Both the position numbers and the translations under genes were made by a program. Shown piece by piece: positions 1-10,587 of a stretch of 64,000 nucleotides of DNA. The notes beneath the pieces were generated by a model. It searched no databases, was not told the origin of the DNA, and worked only from the letters and a program-made list of their open reading frames with translations. Where the stretch lies: assembly GCA_013397115.1 (NCBI GenBank), contig VWZW01001414.1:496001-560000 (forward strand). The letters are read 5' to 3'. Source of the DNA: Edolisoma coerulescens. Taxonomy: Eukaryota > Chordata > Aves > Passeriformes > Campephagidae. Position 1 is the first letter of the stretch, and every line of letters starts with the position of its first letter.

Positions 1-760
1 AAAAAAAACTCATCACGTCTGAATGCTGTTGGCCTTTGAAATCCATCCTGTCTTTTGGGGTGAATCCAATTCAATAATGCTGGGCTTCTATAAAATTAAT
101 AAGGTCGAGCAAGAGAGGAACTTGTCTTCCAGCTGGAAAGATGACATGTCCAAGGATGGAGTGGAACCACTTGCAAAGTGTTTTCTGAGCCGGTGTCTCT
201 GGATGCAATCCCAGTTAAACGCCATAGGAGACACATGCAGTGAGCAGGGGGGCAGATCCTCCTTCTTGTGCAAAGCATAGCATTGGAAATAATAATAATA
301 ATACTAATCATCCAATAATAAAGCTTTGATACGAGTAGAAATCTTATTTACAGTATATCGAGTTTACAGTGGGCTTTCGGACCTGCCAGGAAACTTCTGG
401 AAATATTTAATGTGATTTTCAGTTCTTTTAGTCATTAGCATAAGTTATTATATATAGGTTTTTTTGTCTCTTCGCAAACGTAGGTGTGGGCTGTGTTTGA
501 TGTGTCCCCTCAGTAGGTGGGCACTGAGCTGCCAAGTAGTCAAAGTAGACAAGCTAAAAAGCACTTTTTTTCCTCGGCCCCGCACTCGTAGATGGGATCT
601 GAAATAGCTGAGTTGCAGAAATAAGTACGATTTGACTCCATGAACATGCATGATTCCCTCACTGTGGCAGCTGGGAATTAAATAGCTGTATCAGGAATAA
701 TCATCATGCACTACAGCCCTCCTGTTCCCAGGAAAACCTTGAGAGGGAGAGGGCCTCTTG

Positions 761-905
761 TTAACCTCTGCCTCAGTTACCTCATCTGTAAAATGGGGGT
801 AATAATACTTACTGACCTCACAGGGAGGGGTGAGGACTTCTTAGGCAATGTTTCTAATTCACTTTTAACCTGAAAAGAGTTGTGTAAGTATTATTATGAT
901 TTTTA
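761..905 (+). mobile_element. MIR-like SINE (CORE/3' part)
   Basis: The stretch reads 'ttaacctctgcctcagttac', 'ctcatctgtaaaatgggggt', 'aataatacttactgacctca', 'cagggaggggtgagg' and ends with 'gtaagtattattatgat', in the same order as the MIR consensus and its (ATT)n tail. It is quite readable for so old a family. Family assignment (amniote MIR-type tRNA-derived SINE) is from memory of the consensus. Confidence 0.75.
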
Positions 906-3900
906 ATATTAAATCAGCTCCTTAGATTCACATGGTACTGCTGGCTATACCATGCCATTTCTACTTTTTTCTAGAACTTTAGTAACTCTGCTGAAACTGT
1001 TTGAAGAGAAATAAAATCAGATCTGACACGTTTCCTACAGAATCTGGAGTCCAGCTTTTGTACCTGGAGTCAGGGTGGGGCGGGGAGCGATGCTTGCTGA
1101 TGGTGTAGGTCAGCTGCACTTACCTCTTTCCCAGCTTCTGAGATTTTTATGTGCAATTAAAAAAATTCCATGTCAATGGAAGTCTTAGCAGGACTGAGTA
1201 CTGGAGGGGGAGATTCCCTTTGGGTAAACAAAGTCAGCACAGCTGTTTTCTAGCACTGTTTTTACTGACTCCTGCTGAAGGAGGAGCTCTGTTCTTTGTG
1301 CAGCTGGTCCGTCCAGGACAGGTCGATATTTTCTGCTGATATTTTAATGTATTTCCGTGTTGTAAATGCGTCTTTGTGCTTTTTTTTTTCCCTTGTCTGT
1401 GACACCATAGTTCAAATTTAAAAGAAAACTGCTCCAGAAGCTGGTTTTTTCTTCCACTGATGTCAGTTGACCTAAATAAAGAAATTAAGCCTGTTAATGA
1501 TTTGAAACAGTGCAGGATGAGTAGCAACAACATTGACACTCAGCTGCCACTGAAGCTCATTTCTCACTCTGGTTACATTGGACACTCTGCAGCTGATGTT
1601 TCATTACTTTTGTAATTATTAATGACAGGAACATTTTAATAGAAAGGAAAATGATGTTCCTGATCTTTACAAACATTTTCCTGAGAACTATTTGAATTTC
1701 TTTTCCTTCTCTCTGAACCCCATGAGGCAACACTGCTGAGGGCTCTGTCCTTCCAGAGCTGCACACTCTCCTGGCTTGGCTTCCAAGGCACCCAGGGAAC
1801 CACAGATCACTGGGTGCTGAGTGCTTGGCCAAGAGCCCCAATTCACTGAAAATACTCATTATATTACATGTTTGTGCCCACTGTAGGCCTTGGAGTAGAA
1901 AAACAGTGTTCTTGCAGGGGTAGTAAAAAATTAATCCATGGCTTGTTCCCCACCAAGCCTTTCATTTATTCGCTCCTGTATTACCAAAATGAATGTAAAA
2001 AACCCCAATTTCAACAAAATGAAGTTCGTTGGCTCTTTTTAAAATGTGCATTTCCCAACACTCTGTGGTTTTGCACAAGAATACAGAGAACAGCTGAAAT
2101 TTCTCAAATGACTGTATGTTACTTTCATGGGTTTTTTAAACATGGAGTAATCCCACCTTGAAGTCATTAATATTTTTAGTATTATATTAAGACCCAAATG
2201 TTGTATTTATACAGAGGAGAACATTATTTATTTTCATATCATTTATCTGCAAGATGCTACCAGAAAATTTAGAGAGGCCATTCATTTTTCAAAAGATTTA
2301 AAAAAAAACCAAACATTGGAAGTGTAGTGGGTAAGACTGATGTACAAATTACAGCATCTTTTTTTTGTTGTTTCATAATTCGCAGTATCTTCAATCTTTG
2401 TTTGCATGAAATGCTTTTATTAAGTATTAATTGTAGTTTCAAAGCAAGTGTGTATGAATAAAAACACTGATCATTACTTTTGTGAGAGTTTGGCCTGCCT
2501 TTATGAAATTTCATTTCAAAATTGACTCCCCCAAGGCCAGAGGCTGCAGAGAGGTTGGTGGGATCAGCCACAGAAGTTGCCCAGTCTGGACCTTGATTCT
2601 TCATTCAGGCAGAGAATTTAAACCTGGGCTCATTTTTAATCCTCATTAATGAATCAAGAGGGAAAAAAAGGCTTAACTGGGGAAAAGATGTATCTGTAAG
2701 AGGATTTCTGAGTGCTGACCTCAGTGGTGCTGGGCTGCTCCAGGTGTGGCTGCCACAGGGAAAAACAGCCCCAGGAGCCAAATGAGGTCTCAGATTGGAG
2801 GGTCTGGCTCCAAGCCTGATGTGAGATTGGTGCTGGAGGGACGTGCCCTCCTTGGGAGCAGCCAGACCCAAGAAAACCCAAATTCAATTTGTCACTTTGA
2901 GCGTGTGAGCTCTGGATGGTTCATTCCAGCCTCTGCTGCTTCTTCCTGGGAAGAGGGGCTGTCCCAGTGATTAATGACCCCCAGGAACCCTCCCTTGTAA
3001 TGCAATATCTGGTTTAGCATTCCTGGGGGCAGGACACGACCTCCCAGTCCCACCAGCCACGTCCACCCCACGTCCACCAGCCTCGTTTACACTGACATGG
3101 TTTGTTTCCAAAACTTGAAAGAAATGTCCAAATATTGTGACAACTTGTCAGACAACTCCCTTTCCTGCCTGCTCTCACAGGATTGAATCTCATGCTAATT
3201 CAGTTATTGGGTTCATTTCGTTTGTAGAAGTCTGGCTGAGTTTGCCCAAAGGAATGGTTGAAATTCCAGGTTTTTTCCCAAAGGGTCCGTGTTTCCAGGC
3301 TACTACACATCTGCCACATAACGTGCCCAGCTCCTGAAGCCCGTGAACACATCTCAGACCTTGGGAGCTTTCTGCAGAGCAGAACAGGGACTTTGGGGAG
3401 GCATCACTGCCTTGAGCTCGAGGACACAGAGTTGGTGCCTCCAGGGCAGGAGGAAGGGGGTCCTCAGCTCTCCATTCTGCCAGAGCTGCATCTCCAGCCC
3501 CTTGGCTGGGCAAGATTTGCGGCCAAACCACCACAGTGCCCTTCCATGGGGCTGCTGGGGTGAGAGCTTGGACATGAATGAATCTCTGAACACTCTCCTT
3601 GGGGAAAGACAAGCCCGGCAGAGGCGTGGGTGGCTGGAGATGGACTCACAGGGGTGGGAGAGCCCCCGGCCACCCCATGGCCACACTCTGCACCCTCCCA
3701 CCTCACACTGGTGGTCTCATGAGCAGGACAATCCCCCAGTTCCCAGCAGGATGAGCCAGCTGTCACCACAGGGTGGTGAGAGCCTGCGTGGGCTGCTCTG
3801 GTGTGAGGCTCAACACCGTGACAGGGTGGGGAAAAGGGGAAAATATCTGTAACAGTGCATCTTTGTTTGACTTCTCCTAAGCAGGCAGGATTAGTCTGGT

Positions 3901-4828
3901 GGTTCTGGGGAAAATGAAGTGTTAAAAGCTTCTGCAGGAGAGGCTGAAGCTCTCCATGCCTGCCACATCCATGCCCGAGAGCATCTCCATCAGGAATATT
4001 TCCAGCACGATAAATCACACCAAGTGTTCGTGCCTGCCTCCCCCAGCCCCAGCCTCTCTTTAGAGATTTGGGTATTTGATTCAGAAATCTCAGAATATTT
4101 TTGCAGAGCTGGTGTGTGAGCTGCAAATAAAACCAGCTCCTCTGAGAACTGCTTGGGTAGCTGAAATGATGACTGCATTAATTACCACGAGGTAATTATA
4201 ATCCCACCTGCTCCCTGGGGAGCCATGGTAAAGCAAAGGGAAATCAATCAGGGGCCCAGATCAGGACAGCTGTTGCCATGTGTGGGTGGCTTGTCCTTAC
4301 AGGGGTGTTTTCCCTGGCTGCATCTGTCACTTGTCACCTTCCCAAAGTGGTGCTGCACCCAAAGAAATTGGGGATCTGACCAGGAGACCGGTCAGGGGCA
4401 GGGCTGGACCCTCAGAGTTTCCTGCAAAGGTTTATTTTTTGCCTTTTTTTTTTTCCCCTGCTTTTCCAAAAGAAGGGCATGGAATGAGGCAGACCTCATG
4501 GGAAATGAGTCAATGCTGTCTCCTCCAAGGACTTGCTGCATTTGCTGCCAGGGTGACAGTGTCAGACACCAGCTGCCACTTGCAGTGCTCGCTGCTGGGC
4601 CCTGAGTCAGTGCCTGCCATCCTACCCCAGGAGAGGCTGTTGCACAGTCTGATGAAGGAGAGGAAATAATTCCAAAGCCAGTTTAAATCACCATACCTGG
4701 GTGAGGAAAAAAAAAAGCCAGACAAACAACCGCACAGTGGAAGTTTGCTTAGAAATATTCTAGATCCTACTCTTGCCCATCAAGGCTGGCAAAAATCACC
4801 CATCTCTTCACATGCTGGCAATGAATTT

Positions 4829-4858
4829 TGTGTGTGTGTGTCAGAGAGAGAGAGAGAG
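4829..4858 (+). repeat. compound (TG)n/(GA)n microsatellite
   Basis: About six TG units are followed by CA and about seven GA units. A short, ordinary microsatellite in the upstream flank. Confidence 0.9.
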
Positions 4859-7800
4859 TTTGGTCCACACCTGTCCTATATTTCCTATTTTTCCTATTTG
4901 AGGACTTGATCCATCCTCCTTGACCTTGCTCCTCTATTCAGAACACTCCATAAAACTCAGTGCCCATAACAGGAAGATTTCCTAATCTATATAAAACATT
5001 CTGCAACAATTTATATAAAACCTCATTAAAGCTTCAACATTTTCAGTGACACCTCCAGAAAAACACTGTTTTAACAGGATTCATTTGCTTCTCCTTCAAG
5101 TGCAACCGTGTCTGGGACGCTGATTAGGTGTGATTTCAGGAAAAATCCATCAGAAACAGCTATAAAAGCTACCAGCAAGGAGTGCAAGGGCAGAAGGAAG
5201 GAAAGGCCAGCAGTGAGAGCATCCCAAAACTCCTTGGATCAGTTCCTGGTCATTTTGGGATAAGTCATTTAGCATTCTTGTGCCTGATTGACACTAACAT
5301 CATTAAAAGATTGGTAATGAATTTCAGTGCTATATAAATCACACGGGAAACTATTACTCTTAATACAAGCGTTACGAGGCTTTAATAATTAATGTCATCT
5401 AAACTTCTTTCCAAAACATGACCTTTGAAATCGGATTGCTGTGGCCAGAGCCATCCCTCATCCTGCAAGCAGCTGCTTTCCAGCCAGCCTGGGTGGCTGC
5501 AGTGGGGCTGTGCTGGGGAACCTGGGTGGGCCCAGTCCCAGGGACAGCTCCCAGAGGGAACCTGTGAGTTGGTGGAACCTCCACTCCCTGTGCAGCAGGA
5601 TGACAGAAAACACCAGTAGTGAGAGAAAATCAATTCCAGCTTGTCTCCTTGTAGGCCACTGCCCTACGTGGTGAAAGGGTGGAATGTGGGTGCTCCCTGC
5701 CCTTTCAGACCCCCTTCCCTCCCGTGAGGAGATGCTCAGATTTCTGGGCAGCCTGGGGTGCTGGTGCCTTCCAGCCCTGGAACACCACAGGGGCTAAAGG
5801 CTGCACCTGGCAAAACCCCTGAACTGGCACATCCTCCTCTTTCACGAGCTCAGTTTAGCCCCATATGATTACAGAGGGTATTTTACTTTAAATGAAATCT
5901 CGAAGTTCCATTCACACGTGTGCCTTTGTTGTTCCGTGAGTCAGAGCCGCTCGGGGAGGCTGCGAAAGGCTCCGCACATTTATTTTTTTTAGGCTTTCAC
6001 ACAGCATGTGGGTGCTGGGTTAAAAATAATGTGGCACCTCTCCTTGAGCTTCCTCCCAGGCAGCGGATCCAGGCAGAGGGATGTGCAGGGGAAACAGCAA
6101 ATGGAGCTGCAGCTCCAACAGCCCACGGAGTTAATTCCTTTAATTTAGTCATGGTGCAAGCGGGATGTGAAAACCCTCCTGGAGAGAGGAGAGGGCTGGT
6201 GTTCTTTGGTGCCGTGAGTTTTACGTCTTTTCCTGTTTTCAGTGTTTGAAAAACAAAACAATAACACTGCTGGGATAAGGAGCAGAAGTTGTGCTGATTC
6301 CTTCCACACCACAGGACCTGGCTGGAGCAGCCTGTCCCACCTGCACAGGAGCCACGGGTGCTGCAGGTGTGGATCCCAAAGCCAAGCTGCTGATGCCAGT
6401 TTTGCTGTCCAGTGTGAAACACCCCACTAACACCATCCATGAGAAACAAAAATCTCAAAAGTCTCCCTGAGCAAGTGCTTCCCAGCCTTGTGGGTTACCT
6501 GAGCGTGGTGCCGGGGCTGCTCTGCATCTCTGCCGTGCTCCGGCGTCTCCCCGAGCCTCCCCCCCGGCCGTGCTACCCACGAAATGACAAAAAATAGCAA
6601 GAGCCGAGGCAGCTGGCATGGAGCATCCATCACCTCCCACGCAAGTCACAGCAGCTCCAGCATCCCAGCCTGTTGCATTTACCTGCGCGCTCTCCTCTTT
6701 CCCCCGGCAAACGCTGCCAACTGCTGGCTGAGGCAGACCTCCCCTCCCCGTGCCCAAACTGCTTCTCACAGCCTGGTGTGCAGGTAAAGTGGCTCAGTAG
6801 CTGTTGTCTGATACCAGATCAGAGCCATGGGTGGGCTCAGGGGTGGCTGCCCTTCACTGGGTGGATTTGCTGTCCGAACAATTTGGCACAGAGAGAATTT
6901 GAGGGAGTAGGAGCGGAGGCAAACCTGAGGTTTCCTACCAGCTGGTGGCCCGAGCTGACAGGACCAGACCTTTTATTTCATAATAACCTGAGTGCCTTCA
7001 AGGTGGCTTCTGCTGAAAGGGAAAAGACCAGGGAAAAGCATCCCCACAGATGTCACCTGTCAGAATCAAACTCTTGTAGCTGAAATGAGCCAGGCCCACC
7101 ACCCCCCACTGCACTGCTGACAGCCCAGGGAGAGTTGCTGTAATGAATCTCTTCTGTTCTGAGCCACTAATGAAGCTCAGATCCCTCCTCAGTAATAAGG
7201 TTTGACCTTGGGTGCATCCTAAAAGCTGCTGCTGAGGTGTCCATGGAGCTTCAAGCTTCCAGACTGATTTAAGCGTGGTACAAAAGGCTGCTGCAGTGGC
7301 ACAGGCTGGCACAGCTGCTCTGGCTGGGGCAGAGCCCAGCCCTGCAGAGTCTGGCACAGCTGTGGAACATCCTGTGATGGGCAAGGTCCCACCCAGCTTC
7401 ACTTGCCCCACATGTGGCTGTGGAGGAGGATCCACAGGAGGAAGGAGCCCAGAAGGAACTGTGAGAAGTGGGGATGGCAAGGTGATGCTGCCAGCTGGGG
7501 TTATGTGAAACAATAAACCAGAACAGCTATTGCAGGGTTTGGCAAAGTCCTGCCCCAAGTTTGGGGGATGCTGAGAAGATGTAAAGTGCTGATTGTCCTG
7601 TCTGGGACAGCCATGCCAAGCTTCTGTCCAAGAGAAGCATTTCCCACTTCACTGGTTTTTCCCATTGTCAGGGAAATACGTTATGGGGAGGAATTCTGGA
7701 GAGCTGCTAATGAGGTAGGAGAGTTTAGCTGTGCTGCTGGGATTTTGGGAGACATCACTGGTGCTGTCTTTCATCCTGACCCTGGAATGCCCGTGGGAAA

Positions 7801-9435
7801 TGCTCCTGGTGTGACTGTGGGCGTTGTGCACGTGCTTTGCCAGGGCAGAAGTTGCTGTATGGGACAAGCAGCAGCAGAAAACCCACCCGAGTGTTTCAGT
7901 GCAAGTACATTCACAGAGAAGCAAAGGGGAGGGGAAGAAACTGAAGCTCAAAATGTGTATTTCTAATTGATTATATGCATGGCTGCTGGGGGCCTCTCAC
8001 ACTGTAATGGTTAATTATGTCACTGTGGGAGCCGTAGCTTCATTTGTGTTGTATTCAAATAACCCTGCCCAGAGCCCAGGCAGCAACAGAGCAGGTTGTC
8101 TGTGTGGAGAAAAATGAAGGTCTGCTTTGTTTGGGTTTTTTTTAACAATATAGAGAAAAGAAAAATGATGAGCAGCCAATTACTGTGTTAAAACCATCTA
8201 CCCTGAGAGCACATCCGGTTCCAACAAGCCTCCTGTAGCTTTGTGATTTTATTGGTAATTCCCTGCTCATGATCTCCATCCCAGGGAAGCCTCTTTCTCC
8301 TCGGAGTCCCAGAGGGCATCGCCCCTTTGCCTGCCTTTTCCAGTACAGAATCCATTCTGCTGACCAAATCCCTGCTTTGTCCTTACTGTCAAACCCTCAA
8401 GGGATTTGTTGCTTTAAGTTATTCCTCAAATGTGAGGAAGAGCCCAGGAAAACATGCTGAATTCACTATAATTTAAGTATTGCTGTAACTTTGTGTGAAA
8501 GAACTTACCTGGTGCAGTCCCTCAAGGACAAATAACCAGAAACCTCCTGCTGGGAGGCAGTTTTACACTAATCTGGATCTGGAACTTGCCTCTTTGGGGC
8601 TCTACCACATTCTGGTTGAAGAAATCAAAACTTCCACATCTGCATCAGCTTCTGTTCTCTCTGTAAATCAAACAGGGCTCAACAAGCCCGAGCACACGGT
8701 TCCATTGATTTCAAACAAGCCATCCAACAACACCTCCTCCGCATCTCATATCTCACTTTATTTTGAGTTATTCTATTTAAAGCAGTCATGTTTTGCTAAC
8801 TGGGGACACCTCGGCAAAGATGCAGCACGTTTTAGCCAGAACACTGGGAGCTGGGGCCCGTGGCGTGTGTGCCAAGCCCCTGCAGAGATTGAGCTCTCCC
8901 TGCAGAAATTTCCACACAATCCAGATCCCCAGGGGCTGGGATGGTGCCCATGAGCTCCCTGGGCCCTGCTCGTGGGGTGGCATCTCCTGCAGGAGGAGCT
9001 CCCGCATGGTGCGTGACCCTTTTCTTGTCCTTCCCGCTGTATCCAAGGAAGTGCCCCATTGCTGGACACCTCCATGGAGCTGCATCCTTGTTCTTGGCTC
9101 TGCCTCTCATTTTCTATGTGTTTTGGCTGAATCACCCAGCCCGGCGGGGGTTTCCAGAGCCCACAGCATCTGCCCGTGTCCCTCTCTCCTTTAGCCCTGG
9201 CTCTCTCCCTGCCGTGGTCCCAGCCCTGCCAAGCTGCCTTTCCCAGCACACTGGCTTGCTGCCCTCCAGCCCTCCCCGCTGTCTGCTGTGTCCTTAGCTG
9301 TGGGTTTGACACTGGTGGCTGGAGCCAGTTTTCCCTTCCCCGGCTCCCAGAGGAGTCGTGTCCTGGGAAGTGCAGCCCACCCAGCACTCGGAGCAGAGTT
9401 TTCCAGGTGTGGGTGCAGAGGGGCTGGGGCTGCAN

Positions 9436-9622
9436 AGGGAAAGGGTGAAGGAGAGGCAGGAACGGGGAAGGGAGGGATAGAGGGAAGTGAGCGGGGGGTG
9501 GGGGGTAGAGAGGAAGAAGGGGTGGATGGAGAAGGAAGGAGGGAAGAAGGGGAGGATGGAGAAAGGGAAGGAGGGATGAAGAGAGGGAGGGAACGGGGGC
9601 ATGGAAGGGAGGGAGAGGTGGG
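9436..9622 (+). repeat. polypurine (GA-rich) tract with 30-bp imperfect tandem repeat
   Basis: About 185 bases are nearly all A and G on the + strand. Within it, 'gaagaaggggtggatggaga' at 9513 recurs with one change at 9543, a 30-bp period. It directly precedes the CACNG5-side CpG island. Such tracts can form triplex DNA or G-quadruplexes, which is inference here. Confidence 0.85.
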
Positions 9623-9687
9623 CTGGCCCCGCCGGCGCCATGTGATGCCCTCTCCTCCCCGGGCTCTCCCGGCGCGGCGCGGCGCGG

Positions 9688-10519
9688 NNNNNNNNNNNNN
9701 NNNNNNNNNNNNNNNNNNNNNNNNNNNNNNNNNNNNNNNNNNNNNNNNNNNNNNNNNNNNNNNNNNNNNNNNNNNNNNNNNNNNNNNNNNNNNNNNNNNN
9801 NNNNNNNNNNNNNNNNNNNNNNNNNNNNNNNNNNNNNNNNNNNNNNNNNNNNNNNNNNNNNNNNNNNNNNNNNNNNNNNNNNNNNNNNNNNNNNNNNNNN
9901 NNNNNNNNNNNNNNNNNNNNNNNNNNNNNNNNNNNNNNNNNNNNNNNNNNNNNNNNNNNNNNNNNNNNNNNNNNNNNNNNNNNNNNNNNNNNNNNNNNNN
10001 NNNNNNNNNNNNNNNNNNNNNNNNNNNNNNNNNNNNNNNNNNNNNNNNNNNNNNNNNNNNNNNNNNNNNNNNNNNNNNNNNNNNNNNNNNNNNNNNNNNN
10101 NNNNNNNNNNNNNNNNNNNNNNNNNNNNNNNNNNNNNNNNNNNNNNNNNNNNNNNNNNNNNNNNNNNNNNNNNNNNNNNNNNNNNNNNNNNNNNNNNNNN
10201 NNNNNNNNNNNNNNNNNNNNNNNNNNNNNNNNNNNNNNNNNNNNNNNNNNNNNNNNNNNNNNNNNNNNNNNNNNNNNNNNNNNNNNNNNNNNNNNNNNNN
10301 NNNNNNNNNNNNNNNNNNNNNNNNNNNNNNNNNNNNNNNNNNNNNNNNNNNNNNNNNNNNNNNNNNNNNNNNNNNNNNNNNNNNNNNNNNNNNNNNNNNN
10401 NNNNNNNNNNNNNNNNNNNNNNNNNNNNNNNNNNNNNNNNNNNNNNNNNNNNNNNNNNNNNNNNNNNNNNNNNNNNNNNNNNNNNNNNNNNNNNNNNNNN
10501 NNNNNNNNNNNNNNNNNNN
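9688..10519. other. assembly gap (832 N)
   Basis: A run of N sits inside the CpG island, flanked by short GC-only repeats, a context where short-read assemblies often fail. Reading frames that run across it are artefacts of translating N. A single N at 9435 lies just upstream. Confidence 0.99.
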
Positions 10520-10587
10520 GCGGAGCGGAGCGGAGCATCCCCGGGGCCGCCGGCCGCGTCCCGCCCGGAGCAACGCCCGCGGGGCCG
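10520..10587 (+). other. CACNG5: candidate untranslated first exon of CACNG5 (3' part)
   Basis: Immediately after the gap, GC-rich sequence runs into a near-consensus splice donor, GTGAGTG, whose GT is at 10588-10589. It could splice to the acceptor at 21685 just before the CACNG5 start codon. The exon start would lie in the gap. No RNA evidence is available, so the link is inferred from donor strength, strand and the CpG island. Confidence 0.4.

Larger units (their letters stand above)
1..9430. other. upstream flank, no gene recognised apart from an MIR-like SINE
   Basis: By synteny this side should lead towards PRKCA, but no PRKCA coding sequence is visible. An AATAAA at 317-322 could be a poly(A) signal of an upstream transcript; this is unsupported. 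The longer open frames, such as the 220-codon reverse frame at 3464-4126, lie in GC-richer DNA, have low-complexity composition and match nothing I recognise. A palindromic TAATTACC site lies at 4179-4198. Confidence 0.6.

Noticed and set aside
1..1000. Possible PRKCA 3'UTR
   Set aside because: Expected from synteny, but no PRKCA coding sequence or diagnostic 3'UTR text can be recognised. A single AATAAA at 317 is not enough.
3464..4126. 220-codon reverse frame in the upstream flank
   Set aside because: Low-complexity product without known domains, overlapped by open frames on the other strand, as expected in GC-rich DNA.
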